Origin: Mikania micrantha
Lineage: Eukaryota > Streptophyta > Magnoliopsida > Asterales > Asteraceae
Direction: 5' to 3'
Assembly: GCA_009363875.1 (NCBI GenBank)
Contig: CM018697.1
Span: forward strand, 52,655,484-52,719,483
DNA: 64,000 bases
The notes beneath the pieces were generated by a model. That model made no database searches, was not told the DNA's origin, and worked only from the letters and a program-made list of their open reading frames with translations. This document shows, piece after piece, positions 1 through 12,386 of the stretch (position 1 is its first letter; each line of letters begins with the position of its first letter). A program made the position numbers and the translations under genes.

Positions 1-1
1 T

Positions 2-2530
2 ATAAAAGCGCGTAAGTGTTTACAGAAACGGTGCGTTCCATTCTTGGCTCACTTGGTAGAAAAGGAGAAGGACAAGAAAAGGATTCAAGATGTACCTGTG
101 GTGAAAGAATATCCTGAAGCGTTTCCTGACGACCTACCAGGTTTGCCACCTATGCGACCGGTAGAGTTTCGTATTGACTTACTTCCTGGAGCAACCCCAG
201 TTGCTAAATCTCCTTACAGATTAGCACCTTCCGAGATGCAGGAATTGTCTAATCAGTTAAAGGAGCTACTTGACAAGGGTTTCATCAGACCGAGCTACTC
301 ACCTTGGGGAGCTCCGGTTTTGTTCGTGAAGAAGAAAGACGGATCGTTCAGAATGTGCATAGATTACATGGAGCTGAACAAACTAACCATCAAGAATCGG
401 TATCCATTGCCGAGGATTGATGATCTGTTTGACCAACTGCAAGGAGCTCAATACTTTTCAAAGATTGACTTACGGTCTGGATATCATCAGCTTAGAGTTC
501 AAGATGAAGACATACCGAAAACGGCCTTCCGAACAAGATACGGGCATTATGAATTTATGGTGATGCCTTTCGGATTGACGAATGCACCAGCGGTTTTCAT
601 GGATCTCATGAACCGAGTGTGCAAGCCGTACTTGGATCAGTTTGTCATTGTTATCATTGATGACATACTGATTTATTCCAAAACCAAAACAGATTATGAG
701 CAGCACCTTAAAAAGATCTTGGAGCTGTTGAAGAAAGAACAACTCTATGCTAAATTCTCTAAATGTGAATTCTGGCTAAGAGAAGTTCAATTTCTGGGTC
801 ATGTAGTTAACAGCGAGGGAATTCATGTAGATCCTGCCAAGATCGAGGAGATAAAGAATTGGGACACTCCGAAAACACCGACGAAGATACGGTCTTTTCT
901 GGGATTGGCAGGTTATTACAGAAGGTTTATTTCAAACTTTTCTAAGATAGCTTTGCCACTCACTAAGTTAACCCAGAAAAGTGAACCGTTTTTCTGGGAG
1001 CAGAAACAAGAAGATGCTTTCCAGACTCTGAAACAGAAACTATGTGACGCTCCAATCCTATCTCTCCCAGAGGGCTGTGATGATTTTGTTGTATATTGTG
1101 ATGCTTCCCATCAAGGACTAGGCTGTGTATTAATGCAGCGTGACAAAGTCATTGCTTATGCTTCAAGACAGTTAAAAGTTCATGATAAGAACTACACTAC
1201 TCATGATCTTGAACTGGGAGCAGTAATCTTCGCATTGAAGATTTGGAGACATTACTTATATGGCACCAAGTGTACCATATTCACTGATCACAAGAGTCTG
1301 CAGCACATCTTTGATCAGAAGGAGCTCAACATGCGACAACGTCATTGGGTTGAACTTCTGAACGACTATGATTGTGTAATTAAGTACCATCCGGGAAAGG
1401 CGAACGTTGTAGCTGATGCCTTGAGCCGGAAGGAACGGGTCAAACCCCTACGTGTTAGAGCAATGGGGATAACCGTGCAGACCAGTTTAAGTGACAAGAT
1501 TATTCAAGCACAACAAGAAGCACTTGACCGAGGTAATTTGAAGAAGGAACTTGATTGTGGAGCAGAGAAACAGTTCGACACGAAACCTGATGGAATGATC
1601 TACTACCGGGAACGTATATGGATACCGGCAGTAGATGAGTTGCGAAAACTTATCTTCGATGAAGCACACAAGACTAAATACTCTGTTCATCCAGGTGCTG
1701 ATAAAATGTACCAAGATCTGCGTGGATTTTATTGGTGGCCTGGAATGAAGAAAGACATAGCCAAATACGTCGGTCAATGTCTAACGTGTGCGCAGGTGAA
1801 GGCGGAACACCAGAGACCGTCTGGTCTACTGGAACAGCCTGAGATTCCGCTCTGGAAGTGGGAACAAATAGCCATGGATTTCATTACCAAGCTACCTCGC
1901 ACTTCCAGTGGTCATGATACAATTTGGGTGATCATTAATCGTTTAACCAAATCTGCTCACTTCTTGCCTATGCGTGAGACCTTCACGATGGATAAACTGG
2001 CAAGATTATACATCAATGAGATAGTGGTGCGCCACGGTGCGCCATTGTCTATTATTTCTGATCGAGATAGCAGATTCACATCAAGGTTCTGGCAATCACT
2101 GCAGAAATCTCTAGGGACACAGTTAAATCTTAGTACAGCTTACCATCCACAAACGGATGGTCAAAGAGAACGTACTATTCAAACTCTAGAGGACATGTTA
2201 AGAACCTGTGTATTGGACATTGGTGGGAATTGGGACTCCCATTTGCCACTGATTGAGTTCACCTACAATAACAGTTATCACAGCAGTATCGGATGTGCAC
2301 CATTCGAGGCTCTCTCTGGTCGGAAATGTCGATCACCGATCTGCTGGACAGAAATTGGAGACAACCGAATAACTGGGCCAGAACTTATTCAAGAAACCAC
2401 TGACAAGATAGCTCAGATTCAAAGAAGACTGCAAGCAACAAGGAGTAGACAAAAGAGCTACGCCAACAAACGGCGCAAGCCGTTGGAATTCCAAGTGGGA
2501 GACCGAGTCATGTTGAAGGTATCCCCATGA
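2..2530 (+). pseudogene. E1 pol: reverse transcriptase, RNase H, integrase (5' partial, premature stop)
   Basis: The reading frame is open from the first bases of the window (no true start; the frame enters from gag/protease) to a TGA at 2528-2530. Seen in order: the linker with Y-P-E-A-F-P-D-D-L-P-G, the reverse transcriptase with F-V-K-K-K-D-G-S-F-R-M-C-I-D-Y and the catalytic I-I-D-D-I-L-I-Y-S, RNase H with V-V-Y-C-D-A-S and T-D-H-K-S-L, the integrase zinc region (H..H..C..C) with W-W-P-G-M-K-K-D, and the D,D,E core (M-D-F-I-T, S-D-R-D-S-R-F, T-D-G-Q-R-E-R-T). The stop replaces the Trp codon of the conserved S-P-W-K-G motif, where E4 has TGG. The C-terminal part, after E2, is at 17076. Apart from this stop the domains look intact. 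E1 is a copy that decayed little before E2 split it. Confidence 0.93.
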
Positions 2531-2536
2531 AAAGGC

Positions 2537-2541
2537 GTTGT
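2537..2541. repeat. Target-site duplication of E2 (left copy, GTTGT)
   Basis: GTTGT here is repeated at 17076-17080. With the span between removed, the codons for G-V-V-R-F join exactly as in E4. This proves E2 is an insertion into E1 with a 5-bp duplication, the usual size for Ty3/gypsy integrase. Confidence 0.95.
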
Positions 2542-5473
2542 TGTCACACCCCCAAATTCCCACTCGTGGCGTATGTCCATGTGGATGTGACGTGTCCAGA
2601 ATCACAGCTCATGGTCATATAGAACACCTCTATATGCGTTTACAAATCCAAAGTTTGACACATACACACAATAAAACAGTTTGCAGCGAAAAAGTATATC
2701 GTAGCATATTGCAGCGGAAAATCAATTGTTTGACAAATTGCAGCGGAAATAAAAGATGTTTGAGTACATAAAGCAAATGAAATTGTTTTCAAGAGTTAAA
2801 CATAAACATAAATGCATGAATGTTCCTATGCTCGGTTCCATAAATGTGCATTCCTGGATGTCCATCAACTCCTCAGTTACCTGAGAATACAAGTTTAAAA
2901 AGTGTCAACACGATGGTTGGTGAGTTCACACGTTTTGATATACATATAGTAAGAAAGTGTGTCATGCTGTTTATCAAATGTTAGTACCGAGCCCTAGGCC
3001 CAAAGTGTCAGTGCGTCACTACCGAACTAGACTTGTTTGTCCTTGCCTCCGCTATGTCTCGTATACATAGCAAGTTAGGTCAGAATTTGCACGGGTTATG
3101 ACATCCAGTCAACATGGTGCCCCGTGGGGTTAGTCATTCCCTAATGGATCCATCCAAATCTACCACGTTGTTCGTACATTAACGGTAAGACTTTCTGAGG
3201 GCTTAATACAAGTTCAACACTTAATGTTTGTCCAATAAACCAGCATACACCAAATATGTTTGTACAGTAATAAATGTTTGACTCGATGTAACTAGTATTC
3301 TCCCCCTATTTAAAAGCGTTTGAAAAAGAGTAAAGAGGGGCCGTAAACTCACCTTAGTGAAGTAAGTACAAATCAAGCGTAAGCTCCTGATGTAGTAGCA
3401 CGTGTCGGTCACCGGCAACCTATATCGTACACCGTACGTGAGTTCGTGTATGTGACCGTGCTAGTGTTTGTGTTAGTGCTCGTGTTTGTATCCAACAACC
3501 CTTGGTTGTTCATGTTTGTCTGTGTCGGTCCACAATGACCGTGTTTGCTCGTGTTGGTCCACATTGACCGTGTTTGACTGTGTTGGTCCACATTGACCGT
3601 GTTTGACCAGAGTTGACCGTGTCAAGTCCACGACCCGTTGGTGAACCGTGTGACGGTTTGTGAATCGTGTAGCAATCGTGTAAGTGCTCGACGTGTGCAA
3701 AACGCGCAGGTCGCGTCTATGGACAACTTACTATTTATAGTAAGTTTCCATTTTTGGAAAGTTCACAAAGCATATCGATTTTAGAGTTCTAGTATGCTCA
3801 TTAGTCCTACGTGATCATGTTAACACATAGCATATCATCATACAGGTTCACATAAGTCGTTTTCATCATGCTTGAACATAAAAGTTTCCTAAAATGGAAA
3901 GTTTCCATTTATAGCATACGTGACATCGGAAACCATCTAACTAGCATCTAAACATCATATTAAAACATATTAAGTCATTTAGCATGCTCAAATCATTCGA
4001 CACGTTGACAAATTGGTTTTTGTAAAAATAAAGTTACTATAAATAGTAACTTTATGGTTTTTCATTAAAACAACCATTTTAATAATTCTAAGCCAACTTT
4101 CACATCACCAATCGTCATAATAGGCTACATAGCATCATTTTAAACACATCAATATAGCCAAATCGTCTCCTATCATTATTTTGACCCGAAAAGTTACTAA
4201 ATATAGTAACTATGTCAAAAATGACCATAATCATTATCAAGATCACATTCTAAGTATTCAAATCATTCTAATAACATTTAAATAGCAATCCATAAGCATG
4301 CATGTTACCATATATCATCCATATCACCATTTCATACATAAAAAGTTCCTATTAATAGAAAGTTTATCAAAAATTAACATTTAAGCCATTTTAACCAAAT
4401 CTAATCATGTAAATCATCATCAATATCATCTTTGAACATTTCTATATACATAAAATCATCCTAACATTATGGATCATGCATGCATGCATCAATATCATCT
4501 CATATCGTCATTTTAAGTACAATGGCCTATACCCATCATTTTAGATCATCATAATACACTGAGATATCAACAAACCCAGATTAAAACAAAGGGAAATTCG
4601 TGCATGTGCCTCAAAGGTGCTTGCATGCAAGTTTCAAGCCATGCATGTGTGCTTGTGAGTGTTTTTAGGCTACAAGGAAGGACATACTACCTTTGAGTGC
4701 TCCTAAAAGACTGAGATGATGATGAGATCGAGCTAGAAGGCTTCTAAGTGCTTCTGGACAGCAGCTCCTTCGAATAGCAAGATGGTGGTGATGGTTCTTC
4801 GACTTCTAGGAGGTTAATGAGCTTCAACCCTTCAAGTTCTAAGCTTTTTGCAGGTCTCTAATGGCTTCCAGATGGTTTTCTGATGAAGAAGACGAAGATT
4901 GAGTGTCTGGGAATCGAGAATAAGAGACTAGGGTGGCTTGACATGATTACAATCTTGGATTTATAAGATTTTGTCGCAGAGACTGCGTCGCGTACCGCGG
5001 AGAAGGTTCAAAAACATGCTCCGCGTACCGCGGTGGATTTCGGGAGTCAACTCTCCACGATGTTTGTCGCGTACCGCGACGATGCTTCTTGTTGGTCCAT
5101 CGCGTACCGCGATAGGCCCCTGAAGAGCCCAATAAGCCCTTTTTAATGGGTTTGATCCATTCGTCGTCGTTTTCACGCTTCCGAACTATCGTTTGGCCTC
5201 GTTTGAACTTCCAAGTTTGATGTGTGAGTGTTTCGTGAAGTCTCGAGTGTTGTGCTACACAATGTGCTTGACGTTCACCAACGTTCGTGTGTTTTGACAC
5301 GTGTGTCCTATTTGCCGATAATTCTACGAATTATCCTGTTGTGTGACAGTGTTTGTACTGTCGTGCCACGTGTCACACTAAATTAATCTAATTCTAGTGC
5401 CACGTGTACATAAAGTATTTAAATAAACATTTAAATAAGTATAAAGCTGACCTGGAAAGTACGGGGTGTCACG
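2542..5473 (-). repeat. E2 3' LTR
   Basis: 2932 bp, matching 11282-17075 once E3 is removed. The outer end starts TGTCACACCCCC; the inner end reads GGGGTGTCACG where the other copy has GGGGTGTCACA. It holds an array of CGCGTACCGCG hairpins (about 4985-5115) and a GGTCCACANTGACCGTGTTTG repeat cluster (about 3525-3620). A candidate LTR intron reads 3352 to 2881 on the minus strand. Frames of up to 117 codons occur in both LTR copies, but they are copies of the same repeat sequence and are not taken as genes. Confidence 0.95.
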
Positions 5474-5510
5474 TCCTCCCCTAGTTAGAAAGAATTTCGT
5501 CCCGAAATTC
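5474..5510 (-). other. E2 polypurine tract and pre-PPT palindrome
   Basis: On the minus strand a purine run (CTAGGGGAGGAC) directly precedes the 3' LTR, as needed to prime plus-strand DNA. About 6 bases before it lies a perfect 8-bp inverted repeat, GAATTTCG-GGA-CGAAATTC, at 5510-5492. The same palindrome stands at this place in E1, E4, E5 and E6. Confidence 0.85.
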
Positions 5511-5562
5511 AACTCGTGTTGTCAGTGTTTGTCTGTTCCGTGAACAGGTGTGGGTACTTTTG

Positions 5563-8500
5563 TTACATCTGGTCTTCACGTTCCCACGTGAATTCCGGTC
5601 CTCTTCGCGAATTCCATCGCACCTTTACAATTGGGATCTTGCTGAGTTTGAGCTTCTTCGTTTCCCGGTCCATAATTTCCACCGGTTCCTCAACGAAGTT
5701 CAATTGTTCGTCGATCTGAATTTCCTTGAGGGGAATAACAAGTGTCTCATCAGACAGGCACTTTTTGAGATTTGAGACGTGAAACACGTTGTGCATGCTG
5801 CTCAGCTCGTCTGGCAGGTTTAACTCGTAGGCTACAGGGCCTATTCGTTTGGTGATCTCAAAAGGTCCAATGTATCGAGGGTTCAACTTTCCCCGTTTGC
5901 CAAACCGAATGACTCCCTTCCAGGGCGAGACCTTGAGTAACACCCTGTCTCCCACCTGGAACTCTAACGGTTTGCATCGTTTGTCAGCATAGCTTTTCTG
6001 TCTATCCCGAGCTGCTGCCATCCGTTTGCGTATTTGCACGATTTTCTCCGTCGTTTCATGTACAAGCTCTGGGCCGGTCAGTTGGCTGTCCCCAACTTCC
6101 GCCCAGCAAATGGGTGATCGACACTTACGTCCGTAAAGTGCCTCGAATGGTGCAGCTTGAATGCTAGTGTGGTAGCTGTTATTGTAAGAAAACTCAACTA
6201 ATGGTAGGTGAGTTTCCCAGCTACTGCCAAAGTCAATAACACATGCCCGAAGCATGTCTTCCAATGTCTGGATGGTGCGTTCACTCTGCCCATCAGTCTG
6301 TGGGTGGTAAGCGGTACTCATATCCAACCTCGTGCCCAAAGCCTTATGCAAAGACTTCCAGAAATGTGACGTGAATCGACTGTCGCGGTCGGATATGATC
6401 GAGATTGGCACCCCATGTCGAGTGACCACTTCCTTCAGATAAATACGAGTGAGTTTCTCCAGTTTGTCTGTCTCTTTAATGGGTAGAAAATGCGCAGACT
6501 TCGTTAGTCGGTCTACGATAACCCAGATGGTATCGCAACCACTTGCCGTCTTAGGCAGTTTAGTGATGAAGTCCATGGAGATCTGCTCCCATTTCCACAT
6601 TGGTAGTTCTGGTTGTTGAAGCAACCCTGATGGCTTTTGGTACTCCACTTTGACCTTTGAGCACGTTAGACACTTACTCACGTAAGTTGCTATTTCGGCT
6701 TTCATGTTCGGCCACCAGTAGGTTGTCTTCAAGTCATGATACATTTTGTCAGAGCCCGGGTGTATGGAATACCGGCTCTTGTGTGCTTCGTCCATCACTA
6801 CTTCTCTTAATCCCCCGTAGCGTGGAATCCAAATTCGATCCATCAGATAGTAAGCTTCGTCGTCTTTTGCTTTTATTTGTTTATCCATGCCACGCATGGC
6901 TTCATGAGTGAGGTTTTCAGCTTTCAGGGCTTCCTGTTGTGCGAGTCGGATCTGATTTGGTAGCTCTGAATGAATTGTGAGTTGTAGGGCACGTACGCGT
7001 TTTGTTGTTTCCTTTCGGCTCAACGTGTCGGCCACTACAATTGCTTTACCGGGATGGTACTTGATAGCACAATCGTAATCGCCTATGAGTTCAACCCATC
7101 TTCGTTGCCTCATGTTCAACTCTTTCTGATCGAAGATGTGTTGTAGGTTCTTATGATCGGTAAAGATAGTGCATTTTGTGCCATACAAGTAGTGTCGCCA
7201 GATCTTCAAGGCAAATACTACGGCTCCCAACTCAAGGTCATGAGTCGTGTAGTTTTTCTCATGCACTTTCAGTTGTCGTGAAGCGTATGCTATCACCTTC
7301 TCGCGTTGCATCAACACGCAACCGAGTCCTTGTTTCGAGGCGTCGCAATACACCACGAAATCATCGCATCCTTCCGGTAATGATAGGATAGGTGCAGTAC
7401 ATAGTTTCTGCTTCAACAAATTGAAAGCAGTTTCCTGTTTATCCCCCCAGTCAAACTTCTTGTCTTTATGGGTCAGCGATGTCAGTGATTGAGCAATCTT
7501 TGAGAATCCTTCAATGAATCTTCGGTAGTACCCGGCCAGACCTAGGAATTGTCGCACCTCAGTCGGCGTTTTGGGTGCTTCCCAGTTCTTGATCGCTTCA
7601 ATCTTGGCTGGGTCTACGTGTATCCCTTGCTCATTAACCACGTGTCCAAGAAATTGGACTTCACGAATCCAAAAGTCGCACTTTGAAAACTTCGCGTACA
7701 TTTGCTCTTTCTTTAGTAATTCCAAGACTAGCCTCAGATGTTCAGCATGTTCTACCTGATCCTTTGAATAAATCAGGATGTCGTCAATAAACACTATTAC
7801 GAATTTGTCGAGATAAGGTTTGCACACTCTATTCATGAGATCCATGAATACAGCGGGTGCGTTGGTTAGTCCGAAGGGCATAACCAAGAATTCGTAGTGT
7901 CCATATCGAGTTCTGAAGGCAGTCTTAGGAATATCATTTTCCTGTATCCTCAATTGATGGTAACCCGATCTTAAATCGATCTTCGAATAGTAGCTTGACC
8001 CTTGCAGCTGGTCAAACAGATCGTCTATTCGCGGTAATGGGTACCGATTCTTGATCGTCACCTTGTTCAGCTCTCTATAGTCGATACACATACGGAATGA
8101 TCCGTCTTTCTTCTTCACAAATAAGATCGGTGCTCCCCAAGGTGAGAAGCTCGGCCTGATAAACCCTTTGTCTAACAGTTCCTGCAACTGATTAGACAGT
8201 TCTTGCATCTCAGTTGGTGCGAGTCGGTACAGAGCTTTAGCAATTGGTGCTGCTCTAGGTGTAAGGTCTATCTGGAACTCAACCTGTCGTTTCGGGGGTA
8301 TTCCAGGTAGATCCTCGGGAAACACTTCGGGAAAATCGCGGACTACCGCGATGTCCTCAATCTTCCTTTCCTTCTTCGATTGCTCTGCGATGAGGGCTAA
8401 TATGGCATTGTATCCCTTTTGTAGATACTTGTTCGCCTTCTTGCATGATATGATGCTCAGGGGCACTCCCCGTCTTTCTCCCTGAATCGAGATCTGTTCC

Positions 8501-9291
8501 CCGTTCTGCAACGTCACTCGTACAACCTTCTCGTTGCATACAATCTCGGCCTGGTTAGCGGATAACCAATCCATTCCAACGACTACATCAAAGCTTCCGA
8601 GAGTTACCGGCGTCAAGTCAATTTCGAGTTCGTGATCCGCCAACACCATGACGCATCCTCGAAAGACGTGTTGTGTTTCAATTAGTTTGTCGTCGGCTAA
8701 CTCTACAGTATATTTATAGTCTAGTGGTGTCGGGGTAATGTCTAGCAATTTACTAAACTCACTAGATATAAAGCTCCTATCGGCACCGGTATCAAATAAT
8801 ATACTAGCGTAGACATTATTTAAAAGAAACGTACCGGTCACGATGTTCGGGTCATCCTTGGCCTCCCCCGAGCCAATCACAAAAGCTCGACCCTTGGCCG
8901 CTCCTCCTCCGGCCTTCTTCAGTTGAGGGCAATCCCTACTCATGTGGCCCGGCTTGCCACATTCATAACACCCCTTGAGAGTGTTCTGGTTGTTGTTGTT
9001 GTTCTGGTTGCGGTTGGGGTTGTTGTTGCTAGGGAATTTAGACCTGCAATCTCTGGCCATGTGGCCATGTCTTCCACATCGCAAGCATCGGTATCGCTCG
9101 CATTGACCAGAGTGGTGGTAAGAACATTTGTTGCACAGAGGGTATTTTCCTTGGTACACACCCTTCCCCTTGTCATCGGGTTGGGTGACAGTGAAAGCTC
9201 TGGCAGGTGTAGATCGTTGTTGTTGTTGAGGTTGATGGGATTGGTGCTGATTGGGTTCCCATTTTCTTTTCAGGCTTTCTTGAGGCTTCAC
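5563..9291 (-). pseudogene. E2 gag C-terminus and pol (zinc knuckles, protease, RT, RNase H, integrase, chromodomain)
   Basis: An open frame of 1242 codons from an internal Met; the true start is the gag upstream, separated by a frameshift. Order: two CCHC knuckles (C-L-R-C-G-R-H-G-H-M-A-R-D-C and C-Y-E-C-G-K-P-G-H-M-S-R-D-C), aspartic protease (L-F-D-T-G-A-D-R-S-F), RT with V-F-I-D-D-I-L-I-Y-S, RNase H (V-V-Y-C-D-A-S), integrase zinc region and D,D35E core (M-D-F-I-T; S-D-R-D-S-R-F; T-D-G-Q-S-E-R-T), GPF motif (Y-I-G-P-F-E-I), and a chromodomain ending W-E-R-E-D-Q-M. The next codon is TAA; the same frame then continues with K-Y-P-H-L-F, so the stop removes only the last few residues. All catalytic residues I can check are kept. 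Confidence 0.92.
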
Positions 9292-9338
9292 GTGCTCGCC
9301 CCGTTTTGGTAGCTTGCCCTGTGCTACGGCTTGATCAG

Positions 9339-10097
9339 TCAGCTTATGGGCCAGTCGGCCAGTGGCTGGATTGTGGTGAGGTCAGACGCCGTCACCATGC
9401 TTTGAATTTGCTCGGGCAGTCCACTGATGAACTGCTCGATTTTCTTGTATTCCGGCGTCACCATAGCCGGGCATAGTTTGCATAGGTCGTGAAATCGAGC
9501 GCAGTACTGCTCGATTTCAGATCCCACCATCTTATGCACCCAGAATTCCTCTTCGAGCTTCCGGATTTCATCACGAGGGCAATACTCCTCGTGAAGCATT
9601 CTTGTGAAATTCTCCCAGGGAATAGAGTTGGCGGTTTCTAGCCCAAGGGTCTGGACATGGGTGTTCCACCACGTGAGGGCTAGTCCCTCCAGTGTACCGG
9701 TTGCATACTTAACCCGGTTTTCGTCAGAACATTCGCACATGGCGAACACCGATTCTACTTTTTCCACCCAGCAGAGCATCCCGACAGCTCCTTCAGTTCC
9801 CTTGAACTTGTGGGGGTGGCAGTTCAGAAAGGATTTAAAGGAACATCCTTTGTTGTTGTTGCCTTGCGATCCTGCTAGTCAGAAACCAATGTTAAGTGTT
9901 AGTGTGTGTCAACTACACTGTGTTAGTCATGTTGGGCAAGTGTTAGTACCATTGTTAGTGCCGCTAGTTTCACTAGCATGTCGGTTCGCCTCGTACTCCG
10001 CGAGTACCTTGTTGAACTTACGTTCGACCATCATGTCGATCCTTGCCTTTTCGGCCTTACGTTTGAGTCTGAGGGCGTTAGATCCTCTTCCAGACAT
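9339..10097 (-). pseudogene. E2 gag N-terminal and capsid region, frameshifted
   Basis: The likely start is ATG at 10097 (M-S-G-R-G-S-N-A-L-R), followed by a basic stretch and a stop at 9927. An open gag frame is then readable from about 9880 (G-N-N-N-K-G-C-S-F) through L-T-W-W-N, E-Y-C-P-R-D-E and F-I-S-G-L-P-E-Q-I-Q, the retrotransposon gag capsid signature. It breaks at about 9363: the I-Q-P-L-A-R-L-A-H-K expected from related gags is lost to a one-base deletion, and the frame ends at 9339. The correct frame continues into 9291. The gap around 9880-9927 holds stops and a candidate 3' splice site (TTTCTGACTAGCAG), but a roughly 47-base intron would be too short for a plant, so decay is more likely. 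Confidence 0.8.
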
Positions 10098-10368
10098 GAT
10101 GCTATATGGAAAGGTTAGAATGTTAGTTAGCACGAGTTAGGGTGTTAGCAAATGTCACGTTAGGAGTCAAGTCAGATGTCATGTCAGAAGTTGTGTTAGC
10201 AACAGTCATAATGATACAATAGATAATAATAAAGCATAATTCTCATTAATACCAGATTTTTGAAGTACAATAATTTCAAAAGGAAAATACAATGCGAGTT
10301 CTTCGAGCACATCCCGCTCGTCTTAGACCAATACAGAAGAAAAAAAAATATAAAATAAAATAACCTAT

Positions 10369-11124
10369 CTAGTCCGAGTCCATGGAGACGTGTGAAATGT
10401 CACTGGCAGCGTCTCCGTCGTCATCATCCTCTTCGGGATCCTCATTAGGATCCTCATCAAAATCCTCCTCTTCGAGGTCCTCGGCCTCGAACTGTGGTTC
10501 GCCGTCATCGGCTGGTGGCTCCTCAATGAATTGCGCCGCCCATGCATTGAGCATGGCGTCGCTAGCTTGAACCATCGCCTGAGTTTCCTCATTGGCGACC
10601 CGGTTCTCAGTGATACGTCCATCATGCTCTTGCATGATGTCGACCATCTGCCCATGCTGACTCATCAGCTGGAATACCTGGAGACGAAGGGTCTCCACCT
10701 GCTCCTCCAGTCGACTGTTTCGCTCCTCCAGTCGGTCGTTTCGCCTTTCCAGGCGATCGTTCTTCTCGTGAAGAACTCGAACCTCATCGGACAGCTCGCC
10801 ACTCCTCCAAATCTCTCGCCGAGTGCAAGCAACGTGAGCCGCGAAGGCCTGCTCTAGTGGTACCCCGAGTGGTGGTAAGCGACGGCCTGGAGTGGTATCG
10901 CCAGGGAAGCGGTATGGAGGTACCCTCTCCCCGGTAATCCACTCTTGTATCATCGTGGGTAGCCATCCCCAGTGTCAGGCTCGTGCTGCGTCCCTAGCTC
11001 GCCCGTCCATCTCGGCGTCTACTTGCGCCACAATGTCATGGACCCGTCGTCGACTCTCGGCAGCCCTACCCTCAGTGGTCGGAAGTCTGCCTGAACCTCT
11101 GCCGGTATCATCGTTGTTGGCCAT
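10369..11124 (-). pseudogene. E2 extra ORF upstream of gag: coiled coil plus acidic tail (one in-frame stop)
   Basis: Lies between the primer site and gag, on the element's own strand. From ATG 11124 (M-A-N-N-D-D-T-G-R-G-S-G, good context CAGGATGG) the frame has 251 codons, interrupted only by TGA at codon 50 (10977-10975). An ATG at 10953 would still give 194 residues. Seen: a middle stretch with heptad-like R-L-E-R-R-N-D-R-L-E-E-R-N-S-R-L-E-E-Q followed by V-E-T-L-R-L-Q, a strong coiled-coil candidate, then a C-terminal tail rich in Glu/Asp (E-E-E-D-F-D-E-D, D-D-D-D-G-D) ending S-M-D-S-D. No enzymatic motif is visible and I do not recognise the family. Extra ORFs are known in some plant LTR retrotransposon lineages, but their place here in a Tekay-type element is unusual. 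The function is unknown; self-association or an accessory structural role is only inference. Confidence 0.7.
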
Positions 11125-11260
11125 CCTGTAAGTCTCAAGTTAGTAAGTAACAGTTTAACATAAGTAACAACATCATCAATGTGCAAGTTCTACGTGTAGT
11201 GTCTATAGTTGAGCAATGGCTATAGTCTAAGTTTACTACATGCAAACCTAGTTCTCTATA

Positions 11261-11278
11261 ACCAAGGCTCTGATACCA
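11261..11278 (-). other. E2 primer-binding site (initiator tRNA-Met)
   Basis: The minus strand reads TGGTATCAGAGCCTTGGT three bases inside the 5' LTR. It is complementary to the 3' end of plant initiator tRNA-Met, the usual primer for this group, and fixes the element's orientation. Confidence 0.9.
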
Positions 11279-12386
11279 GTCTATCACACCCCCAAATTCC
11301 CACTCTTGGCGTATGTCCATGTGGATATGACGTGTCCAGAATCACAGCTCATGGTCATATAGAACACCTCTATATGCGTTTACAAATCCAAAGTTTGACA
11401 CACACACATAATAAAACAGTTTGCAGTGAAAAAGTATATCATAGCATATTGCAGCGGAAAATCAATTGTTTGACAAATTGCAGCGGAAATAAAAGATGTT
11501 TGAGTACATAAAGCAAATGAAATTGTTTTCAAGAGTTAAACATAAACATAAATGCATGAATGTTCCTATGCTCGGTTCCTTAAATGTGCATTCCTGGATG
11601 TCCATCAACTCCTCAGTTACCTGAGAATACAAGTTTAAAAAGTGTCAACACGATGGTTGGTGAGTTCACAGGTTTTGATATACATATAGTAAGAAAGTGT
11701 GTCATGCTGTTTATCAAATGTTAGTACCGAGCCCTAGGCCCAAAGTGTCAGTGCGTCACTACCGAACTAGACTTGTTTGTCCTTGCCTCCGCTATGTCTC
11801 GTATACATAGCAAGTTAGGTCAGAATTTGCACGGGATATGACATCCAGTCAACATGGTGCCCCGTGGGGTTAGTCATTCCCTAATGGATCCATCCAAATC
11901 TACCACGTTGTTCATACATTAACGGTAAGACTTTGTGAGGGCTTAATACGAGTTCAACACTTAATGTTTGTCCAATAAACCAGCATACACCAAATATGTT
12001 TGTACAGTAATAAATGTTTGACTCGATGTAACTAGTATTCTCCCCCTATTTAAAAGCGTTTGAAAAAGAGCAAAGAGGGGCCGTAAACTCACCTTAGTGA
12101 AGTAAGTACAAATCAAGCGTAAGCTCCTGATGTAGTAGCACGTGTCGGTCACCGGCAACCTATATCGTACACCGTACGTGAGTTCGTGTATGTGACCGTG
12201 CTAGTGTTTGTGTTAGTGCTCGTGTTTGTATCCAACAACCCTTGGTTGTTCATGTTTGTCCGTGTCGGTCCACAATGACCGTGTTTGCTCGTGTTGGTCC
12301 ACATTGACCGTGTTTGACTGTGTTGGTCCACATTGACCGTGTTTGACCAGAGTTGACCGTGTCAAGTCAACGACCCGTTGGTGAAC

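Larger units (their letters stand above)
1..2541 (+). mobile_element. E1: Tekay-type Ty3/gypsy retrotransposon, left visible part
   Basis: This is the protease-distal part of pol from a plus-strand LTR retrotransposon. Its 5' LTR, primer site and gag lie left of the window. It is cut at 2541 by element E2 and resumes at 17076, where the reading direction and protein sequence continue. E4 is a close relative, sharing long stretches of near-identical pol and the same LTR start (TGTAACATCAGTGCC). The element ends with a 3' LTR at 17516-21329 that abuts the gag of E4, so E1 itself is nested in E4. Confidence 0.93.

Noticed and set aside
4947..5300. 117-codon frame present in both E2 LTRs (also 16549-16902)
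   Set aside because: The frame runs through the CGCGTACCGCG hairpin array and is duplicated only because the LTRs are copies; no start context or domain supports it.
9881..9927. Intron in E2 gag (GTGTAG ... CTAGCAG)
   Set aside because: Only about 47 bases, below the usual minimum for plant introns; decay of the frame is simpler.
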